Source: Acidobacteriota bacterium (GTDB lineage: Bacteria > Acidobacteriota > UBA6911). Taken from it: a stretch of DNA of 38,149 nt. The position numbers and the translations under genes are program-made. Each line of letters starts with the position of its first letter. Positions within the stretch are counted from its first letter, which is position 1. The DNA lies in the NCBI GenBank assembly GCA_012719455.1, contig JAAYAJ010000066.1:1-38149 (forward strand), read 5' to 3'. Under the pieces are notes generated by a model that had not been told where the DNA came from, ran no database searches, and saw only the letters and a list, made by a program, of their open reading frames with translations. Positions 15,559 through 23,907 of this stretch are shown here, one piece after another.

Positions 15559-16737
15559 ATGAAGCGCATTGGGGTGCTGACCGGCGGCGGGGATGTGCCG
15601 GGACTGAACTCAGCCATCAAGGGGATTGTGGACGCGGGCGTCGACAAGGGGTACGAGGTCATCGGGATCCGTCGCGGATGGGAGGGGTTGACCCATGTGA
15701 GCCTGGAGGACCCGGGAAGCCGCGCCCGTTACATCCTGCCCCTCAACCGGGACAATACCCGGACCATCGACCGGACAGGGGGGACCTTTCTTCACACCAG
15801 CCGGACCAACCCGAAGCGGATGAAGACGGTTCCGGAGCATCTGAACGCGGGGTATTTTCCCAGCCAGGAATCCGCGGGCGTCACGACCTACGATCTGACC
15901 GAGAGGGTGCTGCGGAACCTCGAGAAGCTGGGGATCGACGCCCTGGTTTCCATCGGCGGCGACGACACGCTGAGTTATGCGTCCGTTCTTCACCATGAGG
16001 GGGTGCCCATCGTCGCCATCCCCAAGACCATGGACAACGACGTCCGCAACACCGAGTACTGTATCGGGTTTTCCACGGCGATCACCCGGGCGGTGGAGGC
16101 CATCCAGCGGCAGCGTTCCACGATCGGTTCCCATGAACGGATCGGAATCTTCAGGATTTTCGGGCGGGACGCGGGATACACGGCGCTCTACACCGCCTAC
16201 GTAACCGGCATCCGGTGCGGCATTCCCGAATACCGGTTCGACCTGGAGGGGATGCTTGATCTCCTGATGAGGGACCGGCGGGAGAACCCCAGCAATTATG
16301 CCCTGGTGGTCCTTTCCGAAGGATGCACCTGGACCGGGTACGAAGTGCGCGAATACGGGGAGCCCGACGCCTACGGGCACCGCAAGAAGGCCAATGTCGC
16401 CGAAGCCCTGGGGGCGGAGATCCGCAACCGCAAGCGGCTGGAAATCGTGATCAGCGACCTGACCTACGACCTGCGCAGCGGGGAGGCCGATTTCATCGAC
16501 AAGATGGTGGCGGTGACGTTCGCCCACATGGCGGTCGAAAGCATCGAAAAGAGAGAGTCCGGGTTGATGGCGGCCATCGACAAAGGGCTTTACCGCATGG
16601 TGCCGATCCCCGAATCGCAGCAGGGGCCGCGACAGGTGGATGTCGGGTCGCTGTACGACACCGAAAAGTACCGTCCCCTGTACTCGCACAAGGCGGGCAA
16701 GCCGGTCTTTCTCTGCTTCGCGGGCGCACCCGAGTGA
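15559..16737 (+). CDS. 6-phosphofructokinase, probably pyrophosphate-dependent
   Basis: A 392-residue PFK-A family enzyme. It catalyses phosphorylation of fructose 6-phosphate at the key step of glycolysis, in the cytoplasm. Motifs: MKRIGVLTGGGDVPGLNSAI (1-20), SIGGDDTLSY (131-140), PKTMDND (155-161) and GRDAGYTALY. At the two positions that separate donors, this protein has Asp (D136, in GGDD) and Lys (K156, in PKTMDND). Family knowledge links Asp/Lys there to pyrophosphate use and Gly/Gly to ATP. It is longer than the E. coli enzyme, as group II/III enzymes are. The ATG at 15559 is chosen as the natural N-terminus, with AAGGAGG upstream; a GTG at 15553 is equally close. Confidence 0.92.
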   Translation: MKRIGVLTGGGDVPGLNSAIKGIVDAGVDKGYEVIGIRRGWEGLTHVSLEDPGSRARYILPLNRDNTRTIDRTGGTFLHTSRTNPKRMKTVPEHLNAGYFPSQESAGVTTYDLTERVLRNLEKLGIDALVSIGGDDTLSYASVLHHEGVPIVAIPKTMDNDVRNTEYCIGFSTAITRAVEAIQRQRSTIGSHERIGIFRIFGRDAGYTALYTAYVTGIRCGIPEYRFDLEGMLDLLMRDRRENPSNYALVVLSEGCTWTGYEVREYGEPDAYGHRKKANVAEALGAEIRNRKRLEIVISDLTYDLRSGEADFIDKMVAVTFAHMAVESIEKRESGLMAAIDKGLYRMVPIPESQQGPRQVDVGSLYDTEKYRPLYSHKAGKPVFLCFAGAPE

Positions 16738-16743
16738 GCGGGA

Positions 16744-17106
16744 CTACAGGTTTACGATGACGGGGAGGGAGTCGGTCAGGGCGCGCCAGCGGATTTCGAG
16801 GAACCGGTCCCCCTCTGTCCCGCCGTAGCCGTTTTCGGCCAGCTTCCCGGACAGGTAACTGCGGATCAGGGCTTCCTCGGTTTCGTCCTCCGGTTCGGGC
16901 TGGATCGCCCCCGCGCGGTACAGGGCGTCCGCCAGGTCGATGAAGCCGTTTTCCAGCTCCGCCTGGTCCGCCAGCGTCCCTTCCGAGGCGAGGATGAGTC
17001 CCCTCTCGAGCGCTTCCGCCACCAGGGCGGCCAGGGATACGGCTTCTCCGGTGGCCAGGCGGCGGTTCATGAGTTCGCTCAGGTTGATATAGTTGGCAAT
17101 GCCCAT
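16744..17106 (-). CDS. Hypothetical protein
   Basis: A 120-residue mostly helical, acidic protein not recognised as any family. The segment NYINLSELMNRRLATGEAVSLAALVAEALERGL could be a short DNA- or partner-binding helical pair, and the C-terminus (FLEIRWRALTDSLPVIVNL) looks like two strands. No cysteine, signal peptide or membrane segment. It converges with the phosphofructokinase gene (6 bases between stops), and codon use resembles its neighbours, so it is probably real. Confidence 0.6.
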   Translation of the reverse strand: MGIANYINLSELMNRRLATGEAVSLAALVAEALERGLILASEGTLADQAELENGFIDLADALYRAGAIQPEPEDETEEALIRSYLSGKLAENGYGGTEGDRFLEIRWRALTDSLPVIVNL

Positions 17107-17186
17107 AATGTTCCTGATGGAATAATAATGTATGTTTTTGTTCCGGGGGGCGCTCGCCGCCCGGAACGGCTTGGGGGGAAGGCCCG

Positions 17187-17477
17187 ATGGGAATCTGCGC
17201 CAGATGCGGAAAAGAAACCATGGATGCCGAGGTCGGGACTTGCGAGGGGGAGGCGGGGGTGCGCTACCCGGACGGGACGGTCCTGCCTGCTGTGCGCTAC
17301 GACCCCCGCAAGCTCCACTTTCCGGGCTGGTTCCGTTGTCCCGACTGCAACGTGGCGCCCGGCGCCCGGCATCATGACAATTGCGACCAGGAGATCTGCC
17401 CGCGGTGCGGCGGCCAGCTGCTCAGCTGCCCTTGTTTCGATCCACCGGAACAGGTCGACCCCACCACCCGGGGGTGA
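17187..17477 (+). CDS. Small zinc-ribbon-like protein
   Basis: A 96-residue Cys/His-rich protein with several metal-binding pairs: CARC (C4, C7), CPDC (C51, C54), then HHDNCDQEICPRCGGQ (C66, C71, C74) and a closing CPC (C80, C82). The last module, 'CDxExCPRCGGQLxxCxC', recurs in small hypothetical proteins of many bacteria, but no function is known. GGGGGGAAGG precedes the ATG. Zinc binding is the likely structural role. Confidence 0.68.
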   Translation: MGICARCGKETMDAEVGTCEGEAGVRYPDGTVLPAVRYDPRKLHFPGWFRCPDCNVAPGARHHDNCDQEICPRCGGQLLSCPCFDPPEQVDPTTRG

Positions 17478-17516
17478 TGGGGTCGGCGGGAGAAACCCGG
17501 GTTCCCGGTATCGGGC

Positions 17517-17963
17517 TTAGCCTTTGAGCTTTTCCCTGAGATTTTCCGTGAACTGGTCCCCCACCTCTTTTGCCTTGGCCCGCATGATCCTTTCCCCGAA
17601 GGTAGCCAGGCGTCCGACCAGCGCGACATTGGCCGTATAGGAGACTTCCACGTTATCGGGGGAGGTTTCCTTGATGTTGACTTCGATTTCGGTCGAAAAA
17701 GTCCCCAGCTTGGTGACGTCGGCCCCCCTGCCGACCGCCTTGATGAAATTCGGCGGACGTACCTCGGTCAACTTCGTCGTGAACTTCAGCTTGACTTTGA
17801 AGGGCCCCACTCTCTGCGCCACGATGCTTTCGTACGTTTCGGCGTCAAGGGCCTCCATCTTCTCCGTGCCGGGTACGCAGTAACCGAGCGTTTTTGGGTC
17901 AAGCAGCGAATCCCACACCTTCTGGATGGGTGCCTGCAATGTGAACTGTCCTTCTATCAGCAT
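17517..17963 (-). CDS. CoxG-like SRPBCC (CO dehydrogenase subunit G family) protein
   Basis: A 148-residue START/SRPBCC-fold protein: MLIEGQFTLQAPIQKVWDSL at the start, CVPGTEKMEA, and the long C-terminal helix (RLATFGERIMRAKAKEVGDQF) are characteristic of the CoxG family. Members accompany molybdenum hydroxylases and are thought to help membrane recruitment or maturation. It is the last gene of the minus-strand hydroxylase cluster; AAAGGAG precedes the ATG. Confidence 0.85.
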   Translation of the reverse strand: MLIEGQFTLQAPIQKVWDSLLDPKTLGYCVPGTEKMEALDAETYESIVAQRVGPFKVKLKFTTKLTEVRPPNFIKAVGRGADVTKLGTFSTEIEVNIKETSPDNVEVSYTANVALVGRLATFGERIMRAKAKEVGDQFTENLREKLKG

Positions 17964-17993
17964 TCAAGACTCCTTTCTCACTGAGCGGCAGTA

Positions 17994-18024
17994 GCCCCGG
18001 GGAGGGGGGTCCGCCCCCCGGGGC
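17994..18024. repeat. G+C-rich hairpin between the zinc-finger gene and coxG-like gene
   Basis: GCCCCGGGG (17994-18002) pairs perfectly with CCCCGGGGC (18016-18024), and the loop can pair further. There is no U tract. It lies inside the hydroxylase operon 30 bases before the coxG-like start on the minus strand, and may be an mRNA-processing or attenuation structure. Confidence 0.4.
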
Positions 18025-18039
18025 CCCGATCTTTCAGCC

Positions 18040-18267
18040 CTAACCTTCGTCGACGACGACGGCCTCTTTCTTGAGCACCTCGGCGAGGGCTTCGTAGCCC
18101 TTGTTCCCGAATTCGGTGACCTGGGCCTTGATGAGTTCCGCGTAGGAAAGTCCCTGGGTCTTCAGCCACTCCTTGTGCTTCTTGTCGGTCTGGCCCAAGT
18201 AATGCCGGGCCAAGTCCAGGTGCTCGGAGCAGATTTTACGGCACATGGGGCAACGATATTTTGGCAT
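18040..18267 (-). CDS. Small C2H2-like zinc-finger protein in the hydroxylase operon
   Basis: A 75-residue protein with CPMC (C6, C9) and His at 22 and 31 (spacing C-x2-C-x12-H-x8-H), a C2H2-like zinc site, followed by a helical tail (EALAEVLKKEAVVVDEG). AAGGAGGAG precedes the ATG, and it lies 15 bases after the Moco-subunit stop. It is probably co-expressed with the molybdenum hydroxylase. Role unknown; assembly or protein contact is possible. Confidence 0.75.
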   Translation of the reverse strand: MPKYRCPMCRKICSEHLDLARHYLGQTDKKHKEWLKTQGLSYAELIKAQVTEFGNKGYEALAEVLKKEAVVVDEG

Positions 18268-18281
18268 GGTGAATCTCCTCC

Positions 18282-20582
18282 TTACTTTTTCGCTTGGGAA
18301 GTGGCGTTGTTTTGGGCCTCTTTGGCGCGGATCGCCTTCAAAACCTTCTCGGGTTTCAGGACGTTGCTGAAAAACTCAGCTCCGCAGGCCTGGTAGATCG
18401 CGTTGGCCAGTGACGGCGCAGCCGGCGCGATCGTCGCTTCGGCCGCTTCCTTGGCCCCGAACGGGCCGTTCGGCTCGTAGGTGGGGACATGCATGATTTC
18501 GATCTCCGGCATGTCGCGGGTCCGGAGGATCTTGTAGTCCACGAATTCGGGGTTGAGCAGCATCCCCTGGTCCATGGGCATCTCCTCGCACAGGCCGTAC
18601 CCGAGCCCCATGTGAATGCAACCTTCCGTCTGGCCGCGCGCGCCCAGGGGGTTGATGATCTGGCCGGAATCGTGCACCACGAGGACATCCTGCGCGGTGA
18701 CGTGCCCGGTTTCCCGGTCCACCTTCGCCTTGATCGCCATGATCCCCATGGCGTAGGCGGGGGAGATCATCCCCTTGTTATGCGGGGTGTAGTGGCCGGT
18801 GCCGGTCAGCGGCACCCCATCGTTGTGCCGGATCGCATCCTTGACCAGGTCGTAGTAAGAGACGCCCCGTTCCGGGCGCAGTTCAAGGAAAACCCGCTTG
18901 TCCCGGGCCACGAAGTCGTAGGCGATGTTCTCCCCCAGCTTCATCCGGGCGATGTCGATGAGCTTCTGTTTCACCTGGGCGGCGGCGTCCTTGATGGCGT
19001 TGCCGTTCATCAGGGTTTCCCGGCTTCCCCAGGCGCCGAGATCGGTGTAGGCGTGGGCGGTGTCCCCCATGTGCAGGCGGATGTCATCGAGCCCGATCCC
19101 CAGCTCCTCGGCACAGATCATGGCGGCCACGGTGTTGTGCCCCTGGCCGACATCGGCCGCCTGGCTGTAGAGGTCGACCGTGCCGTCCCAGTTGACCTTG
19201 ATGTGGGCCGAGGAGTAGGCGTACGGGGTGTCGATCCAGTTGAAGATGCCGCCGGTCATGTAGGCGAACGCACAGTACCCGATCCCTTCATCCTGCTCGA
19301 TTTTGGGCCACTTCTCCTTGACCCGTACCGCCATTTTCTCGATGCACGGCTGGATGCCGCAGCTCTCGAAGGTGTACTGGCCGGGAGCCGTGTAGCCGGG
19401 GGCGACGGCGTTGATGCGGCGGATCTCCAGCGGGTCGATCCCGAGGTCCTTGGCCGCCCGGTCGAGCTGGGTTTCCGAGCAGTATTTGCCCGGAACCGAG
19501 CCGAAACCCCGGATCGACGTGCCCCACACGATGTTGGTGTAGGTCCGGACCCCGTCGTAGCGGTAGTTGGGGATCTTGTAGGGCATAGTAATGAAGGTAC
19601 CGGTCAGGTAGAGGGTCGTGGCCCCCAGCCCGGTATAGGCCCCCCCGTTGGTCATCGCCTTGACCTCGAAGGCGACGATCTCGCCGTTCTTCTTCAGGCC
19701 GAGCTTCAGCGCCATGTGCTGGGCGGTGCGGTGCTCGGTGGTGGTGAATTCCTCGTCGCGGTTGAAAACGATCTTCACCGGGCGGCCGGTCTTCATGGAA
19801 AGAATGGCCGCGTTGACGGAGTCGGGCATGGTGGAGTTCTTGCCGCCGAAGTGGCCGCCGACGTGGGGCTTGATGACCCGGATGTCCCCTTCCCGCATCT
19901 TCAGGGCATCCGCCAGGTTCTGCTGGACGAAGTAGGGGGACCCGGTCGAGGTCCACACGGTCAGGCGGCCGGTGCCCTTGTCGTAGCTGGCCAGGGAATT
20001 GTGCACTTCCATTGCGCAGGGGTGGGCCGCCTCGAGCACGAACCGGTCCTCCCGGATGTAGTCGGCCTTGGCGAAGGCGGCATCCACGTCGCCCCATTCG
20101 ATGTGGCGCGTCGCGTTGATGTTGCTGGGGAAATCCTCGTGCACCATGGGTGCGTCGTCCTTGATCGCCTCGATCGGATCGAAGACGGCGGGCAACGGCT
20201 CGTAATCGACCTCGATCAGGTCGAGCGCCCTCTCGGCGATTTCCTCAGTGGTCGCCGCCACGGCCGCCACCGGGTCGCCGATGAAGCGCACCTTGTCGGT
20301 GGCCAGCGCCTGCTGGTCGGAAAGTTCGCGGAAGCGCCGCCAGAGGCCCCATTTGCCCCCGGGAGTGTCCTTCCCGGTGATGACCGCCTTCACCCCCGGC
20401 AGTTTTTCCGCCGCGCTGGTGTCGATGCTGAGGATCCGGGCGTGCGGGTACGGGCTCCGGAGGAGTTTGCCGTACAGCATGTGCGGCAGGGTCATATCGA
20501 TGGTGTACCGTGCCTCCCCCGTGACCTTCGCCGGGCCGTCAACGTTTGGTGTCGGTTTGCCTATGATGGAATATTCGCTCAT
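18282..20582 (-). CDS. Xanthine-dehydrogenase-family molybdopterin-binding subunit
   Basis: A 766-residue large subunit of a molybdenum hydroxylase. The N-terminal Ald_Xan_dh_C domain begins at SIIGKPTPNVDGPAKVTGEARY. The Moco region includes GGHFGGK (242-248; usually GGGFGGK), TSIRGFGSVPG (about 356-366) and a C-terminal GAKEAAEA (709-716), whose E715 fits the catalytic Glu. The substrate is not predictable. The AYRCSFR loop of aerobic (form I) CO dehydrogenase is absent, so CO oxidation is unlikely. The ATG at 20582 overlaps the stop of the 2Fe-2S subunit gene; a longer in-frame start at 20789 lies within that gene and is rejected. The subunits should form an alpha-beta-gamma complex. Confidence 0.92.
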   Translation of the reverse strand: MSEYSIIGKPTPNVDGPAKVTGEARYTIDMTLPHMLYGKLLRSPYPHARILSIDTSAAEKLPGVKAVITGKDTPGGKWGLWRRFRELSDQQALATDKVRFIGDPVAAVAATTEEIAERALDLIEVDYEPLPAVFDPIEAIKDDAPMVHEDFPSNINATRHIEWGDVDAAFAKADYIREDRFVLEAAHPCAMEVHNSLASYDKGTGRLTVWTSTGSPYFVQQNLADALKMREGDIRVIKPHVGGHFGGKNSTMPDSVNAAILSMKTGRPVKIVFNRDEEFTTTEHRTAQHMALKLGLKKNGEIVAFEVKAMTNGGAYTGLGATTLYLTGTFITMPYKIPNYRYDGVRTYTNIVWGTSIRGFGSVPGKYCSETQLDRAAKDLGIDPLEIRRINAVAPGYTAPGQYTFESCGIQPCIEKMAVRVKEKWPKIEQDEGIGYCAFAYMTGGIFNWIDTPYAYSSAHIKVNWDGTVDLYSQAADVGQGHNTVAAMICAEELGIGLDDIRLHMGDTAHAYTDLGAWGSRETLMNGNAIKDAAAQVKQKLIDIARMKLGENIAYDFVARDKRVFLELRPERGVSYYDLVKDAIRHNDGVPLTGTGHYTPHNKGMISPAYAMGIMAIKAKVDRETGHVTAQDVLVVHDSGQIINPLGARGQTEGCIHMGLGYGLCEEMPMDQGMLLNPEFVDYKILRTRDMPEIEIMHVPTYEPNGPFGAKEAAEATIAPAAPSLANAIYQACGAEFFSNVLKPEKVLKAIRAKEAQNNATSQAKK

Positions 20583-21085
20583 TTCGCCCCCTTCTCGGAA
20601 TTTGCCGTCTCTTTCTGCGCCTTGATCCGCTTCGCCGCATCGCGCACGGCCTCGTTGATCATGTTGTACCCGGTGCAGCGGCAGAGGTGGCCGTCCAACT
20701 GCGCCTGGACCTCCTCCCGCGTCGGGTCGGGATTCTCGTCGAGCAGCGCCTTGGTGGCCATGATCTGGCCCGAGGTGCAGAACCCGCACTGGAAGGCCCA
20801 GTTGTCGATAAAGGCCTGCTGGATGGGGTGCAGGTTGGGCCCCTGCGCCAGGCCTTCGACGGTCAGCACTTCTCTCCCGTTGACCTGCAGGGCCAGGATG
20901 GAGCAGGATTTGACGGCCATCCCGTCGACGACGACGGTGCAGGCTGCGCAGGAACTGCTGTCACACGCCTGATGGGTTCCCGTGAGGCCCAGGTGCTCCC
21001 GGATTACCTGGACGAGAAGGGTCTTCGGTTCGATAAAGAGCTCGCGCGGCTCTCCATTCACAACGATGTTCAACTGCTGTTTCAT
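20579..21085 (-). CDS. (2Fe-2S)-binding subunit of a molybdenum hydroxylase
   Basis: A 168-residue iron-sulfur subunit with both clusters' ligands visible: C41, C46, C49 and C61 in the plant-ferredoxin-like N-domain, and C100, C103, C135 and C137 (CGFC and CRC) in the helical C-domain. It passes electrons between the Moco and FAD subunits. The family's usual CGAC is CAAC here. It overlaps the Moco gene by 4 bases and follows the FAD gene by 24 bases. Confidence 0.95.
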   Translation of the reverse strand: MKQQLNIVVNGEPRELFIEPKTLLVQVIREHLGLTGTHQACDSSSCAACTVVVDGMAVKSCSILALQVNGREVLTVEGLAQGPNLHPIQQAFIDNWAFQCGFCTSGQIMATKALLDENPDPTREEVQAQLDGHLCRCTGYNMINEAVRDAAKRIKAQKETANSEKGAK

Positions 21086-21109
21086 AATGTTCTCCCATGT
21101 GTCAAAGGA

Positions 21110-21997
21110 TCAGGCCCGCCGGGCTCTCTCCAGGGCTTCTTTCCCCACTCGTCTCACCAAGGTTCCCGCCAGCTCCCGTTTGTAATCCGCCGACGCCTCG
21201 ATCCCTGATATGGGGCTGGTTTCCTCGCTGGCGACCCGGGCCGCCTCGGCCAGCACCTCGTCGGTTATCTTCTTGCCTTTGAGAACCTCTTCGGCCTTTT
21301 TTGCCCGGATGGGAGTGACCCCCACCCCGCCGAGGCCGATCCTGGCATTGACACACTGCTCCTTGGCGGCATCGAGGGTGATGAGGACCGATGCGGAAGC
21401 CAGTGCGTAATCCCCGTGAATCTGGGAGTATTTCATGAAATGGACGCCGGTGTTGGGCGGCAGGGGGGGGACCCGGATTTCGGTCGCCATCTCGCCGGGC
21501 TGAACCACGGTCTCGAAGAAGTCCACGGCGAATTCCTCTGCGGGCACCGTTCTTTCCTCCCCCTTGGCTGATACGGTGATTTCCGCGTCCAGCGCGATGA
21601 GGGGGGGCGCCGGGTCTACCGCGGGGTCGGCATTGCACAGGTCGCCCATCAGGGTCCCCCAGTTCCGGGTTTCGATGGAGGCGACGTTCTCCTCCATTTC
21701 GCGCAGCACTTCGTACTTTTCCCGTACGACGGGAGACAACTCGACCGACCGATGGGTGGCCAGGGCTCCGATCTTCAGCCCTTCCTTCTCGTCGAACCGG
21801 ACGTAATCCAGGTCGGCGACTCCCTTGATGTCCAGGATGTATTCGGGTGTGAGCAACCGGTGCTTCATCGCCGTGTTCAGGGATTGACCTCCCGCGATGA
21901 TCCGGTAGTCGTCGTCCTTGTGCTTGCACAGCAGGTCGAGCGCTTCATCGAGCGTTTTCGCTGCCAGGTAGTTGAAATCAGTGATGATGGTCTTCAT
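21110..21997 (-). CDS. FAD-binding subunit M of a molybdenum hydroxylase
   Basis: A 295-residue FAD_binding_5 / CO-dehydrogenase flavoprotein-like subunit. IIAGGQSLN (33-41) contacts FAD pyrophosphate, and GTLMGDLCNADPAVD (114-128) matches the second FAD motif (usually TIGGNIANASPxxD). The C-terminal part (NARIGLGGVGVTPIRAKKAEEVLKG) matches the CO_deh_flav_C domain. It is the first gene of the hydroxylase operon and is preceded by a 380-base gap that should hold the promoter. Confidence 0.93.
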   Translation of the reverse strand: MKTIITDFNYLAAKTLDEALDLLCKHKDDDYRIIAGGQSLNTAMKHRLLTPEYILDIKGVADLDYVRFDEKEGLKIGALATHRSVELSPVVREKYEVLREMEENVASIETRNWGTLMGDLCNADPAVDPAPPLIALDAEITVSAKGEERTVPAEEFAVDFFETVVQPGEMATEIRVPPLPPNTGVHFMKYSQIHGDYALASASVLITLDAAKEQCVNARIGLGGVGVTPIRAKKAEEVLKGKKITDEVLAEAARVASEETSPISGIEASADYKRELAGTLVRRVGKEALERARRA

Positions 21998-22377
21998 TTC
22001 TGCTTGGACCCCCTTGTTTTTTCAGTTGGGTTCCCCCTCCCGGGGCGGAATAACGTCCCCGCCTTCGACCGAAAGGTGGGAATGCGCCGCCTTTGAGAAC
22101 AGAAAATCGGCTGACGGCCCTGCTATGTGTACTCATGCCGGACGGGCGGACCTTCGATGCGCGTTGCCCGGCCTCTGTGGGAGAATCCCCGGCCCGGGAG
22201 CGAAGCCGCCACATTCGGAAATCACCGTGCGCTGCTGCAAATCAAAAGTCCGATGTTCGATCCGGCCAGCGGCGAACGCGAGCGGGCGTCAAGCCCGGAG
22301 CTCTCCCCAAGCGAGCGGTTGTCCTGATGGGCTGTAGCGAGGATGAGCCGGAGAGCCACGAAACTTGACACTTGCGA
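21998..22377. other. Gene-free region upstream of the molybdenum hydroxylase operon
   Basis: 380 bases without a convincing gene. On the minus strand it would form the leader of the FAD-subunit gene. A G+C-rich stem (GGCGG with CCGCC flanking ACGTTATT, about 22040-22065) lies close to the start. I looked for a molybdenum-cofactor riboswitch and could not fit one with confidence. Short frames on the plus strand here show no recognisable protein. Confidence 0.4.
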
Positions 22378-22611
22378 CTAGGAGTCTGCCATCCAATGCC
22401 CGGTTTTGCGCTGATCGTACTTGACGATGCGCGCCGCGGCCAGGTATCCCATGCTTTTGAGCGGACCGGTGCCTTTGTGATCTTCCCCCCGGTAATGGTC
22501 CTGAAAGCACAGGTTGAAATGCCTCCCCCGGTAGAGGGCGCAATTGATGCACGCCTTGCCCGATAGCGGACATTTCAGGGAAGCGCTCCCTATAATAGTT
22601 TTTTTTGCCAT
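22378..22611 (-). CDS. Small four-cysteine protein
   Basis: A 77-residue protein with Cys at 14, 21, 24 and 35 (C-x6-C-x2-C-x10-C) in KCPLSGKACINCALYRGRHF, suggesting one zinc or iron-sulfur site, and a short helical tail. GGAAGGG precedes the ATG at 22611. It lies upstream of the hydroxylase genes on the same strand, separated by 380 bases. Function unknown. Confidence 0.55.
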   Translation of the reverse strand: MAKKTIIGSASLKCPLSGKACINCALYRGRHFNLCFQDHYRGEDHKGTGPLKSMGYLAAARIVKYDQRKTGHWMADS

Positions 22612-22705
22612 TGAAAAATCCCTTCCAATGGGCTCATGTTAAGAAAATGCCTTCTTGGCTGTCAACGTAATAATTTGCGAAATCGGGGACTTGCCGGCAC
22701 CGGGG

Positions 22706-22730
22706 TTGCGCACGGGAAAATGTTCCGCAA
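22706..22730. promoter_or_regulatory. Possible upstream activator site for the sigma-54 promoter
   Basis: TTGCG (22706-22710) and CGCAA (22726-22730) form an inverted repeat about 95 bases upstream of the sigma-54 motif, a usual place for an enhancer-binding protein. The arms are only 5 bases, so chance is possible. Confidence 0.25.
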
Positions 22731-22823
22731 ATAGGGGAAATCATTCCTCCTCCCCTTCTTCCCCCGGATTCCGAATATTTCCTAAAATATAGAACATAAA
22801 CGAGTATCCCCTGGGGCGTCGAC

Positions 22824-22839
22824 TGGCATGCTCCTTGCA
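22824..22839 (+). promoter_or_regulatory. Sigma-54 (RpoN) -24/-12 promoter motif
   Basis: TGGCATGCTCCTTGCA matches the consensus TGGCACG-N4-TTGC(A/T) at all but one position, with GG at -24 and GC at -12 in the required spacing. Transcription should start near 22850, about 70 bases upstream of the Crp/Fnr-type gene. This implies control by an RpoN-dependent activator. Confidence 0.65.
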
Positions 22840-22921
22840 TGGACATGAATGTCTTCGTCTGTGCGCGACGATAACGATGGACCCGTTTCCGGAACTCCGG
22901 TTCCACTGAGGATGCATACGC

Positions 22922-23629
22922 ATGAACATGCCGATCCCTTTGCCCGTCAATACCCCCTACGGCTCGTCCGGCGGCCACGGCCCGATGTCGACCCCGGTCG
23001 AGTCCATGGACCAGTGTTTTGGGAAGGAATGCGCCCCGGTCAAGATCAAGCGCAACACCATCCTGTTCACCCAGGGGGAAAAGCTCACCTGCCTCTACCT
23101 GGTCGAGCAGGGGGAGATCGCGCTGACGCGCATTTCGCCCGACGGCCGGGAGACCCTGATCGCCATCCTGGGGCCCGGGGAGTTTTTCGGTGAGGGGGCG
23201 CTGTTGGGCGGGTGCCCGGCGACGTTCAGCGCCCGGGCGACCAGGAGGTCGGTGCTGCTCCAACTCCCCGAGCGGAAATTCCGCAGCGCGCTCGAGGACC
23301 CGCAGGTGTGCCGCATGCTGCTCGAGGCGATGGCCCGCCGCTGCGACGACGCCTGGAATCAGATGGAAGTGCTTGGCTGCACCCATGTCCGTGACAAGGT
23401 GCGCACCGGTCTTGCATGGCTCTCCGGGCGCATCGGGGTCGAGACCGGCGAGGGGGTGCGCATCGACATGAACCTCACCCAGATGGCGCGCATGGTGGGG
23501 TGCGCGCGGGAGACCCTGAGCCGGGAAGTGAGCGCGCTGCGGCGGGAGAAGGCGGTCGATGTGCGCCACTCCAACGGCCGCGTCTCCTTTTTCGTGAGAA
23601 ATCCCGGCGGCCGCGTCGATACGAATTAA
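22922..23629 (+). CDS. Crp/Fnr-family transcriptional regulator
   Basis: A 235-residue regulator. The effector domain (about residues 38-150) has the jelly-roll pattern ILFTQGEKLTCLYLVEQGEIAL with the cassette GEFFGEGALL (86-95). The C-terminal helix-turn-helix is at about 183-212 (LTQMARMVGCARETLSREVSALR). It has scattered cysteines (32, 37, 57, 98, 130, 141, 153, 194) but not FNR's N-terminal cluster spacing, so the ligand is unknown. It is next to the molybdenum hydroxylase cluster, divergent from it, and behind a sigma-54 promoter motif. Control of that cluster is inferred only from position. Confidence 0.88.
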   Translation: MNMPIPLPVNTPYGSSGGHGPMSTPVESMDQCFGKECAPVKIKRNTILFTQGEKLTCLYLVEQGEIALTRISPDGRETLIAILGPGEFFGEGALLGGCPATFSARATRRSVLLQLPERKFRSALEDPQVCRMLLEAMARRCDDAWNQMEVLGCTHVRDKVRTGLAWLSGRIGVETGEGVRIDMNLTQMARMVGCARETLSREVSALRREKAVDVRHSNGRVSFFVRNPGGRVDTN

Positions 23630-23907
23630 CCCTTCATGAGGCTCCTGCTGTGTCGGTGCAATCGAGCATGTCTACATCGTTGCGCCTGGTCGGCTTCCTC
23701 GAAGTACCGTCAAGTACGCCTGCGGAATCCTCCCGGCTCGTGCCTTCGCCCGCCTGAGCCGCCTCACGTGGGCAAAAATCCAACCATTCCCGTCGGCCCT
23801 CCCGCCGCTTTCGACCTGGAGGAGGGCCTGACGGGACTGGAGGCGCGGCTCGGCCTGTTGAAGGAGACTCTGGAAACCTGCCGGTGCCGCCCCTCTCCCG
23901 CGCGCGG

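Noticed and set aside
18489-20972. Long plus-strand frame (827 codons) opposite the Moco subunit
   Set aside because: Composition is that of an antisense shadow; the minus-strand gene has clear family motifs.
21998-22377. Molybdenum-cofactor riboswitch upstream of the hydroxylase operon
   Set aside because: Looked for because of the context; G+C stems are present but I cannot fit the conserved core, so I do not call it.
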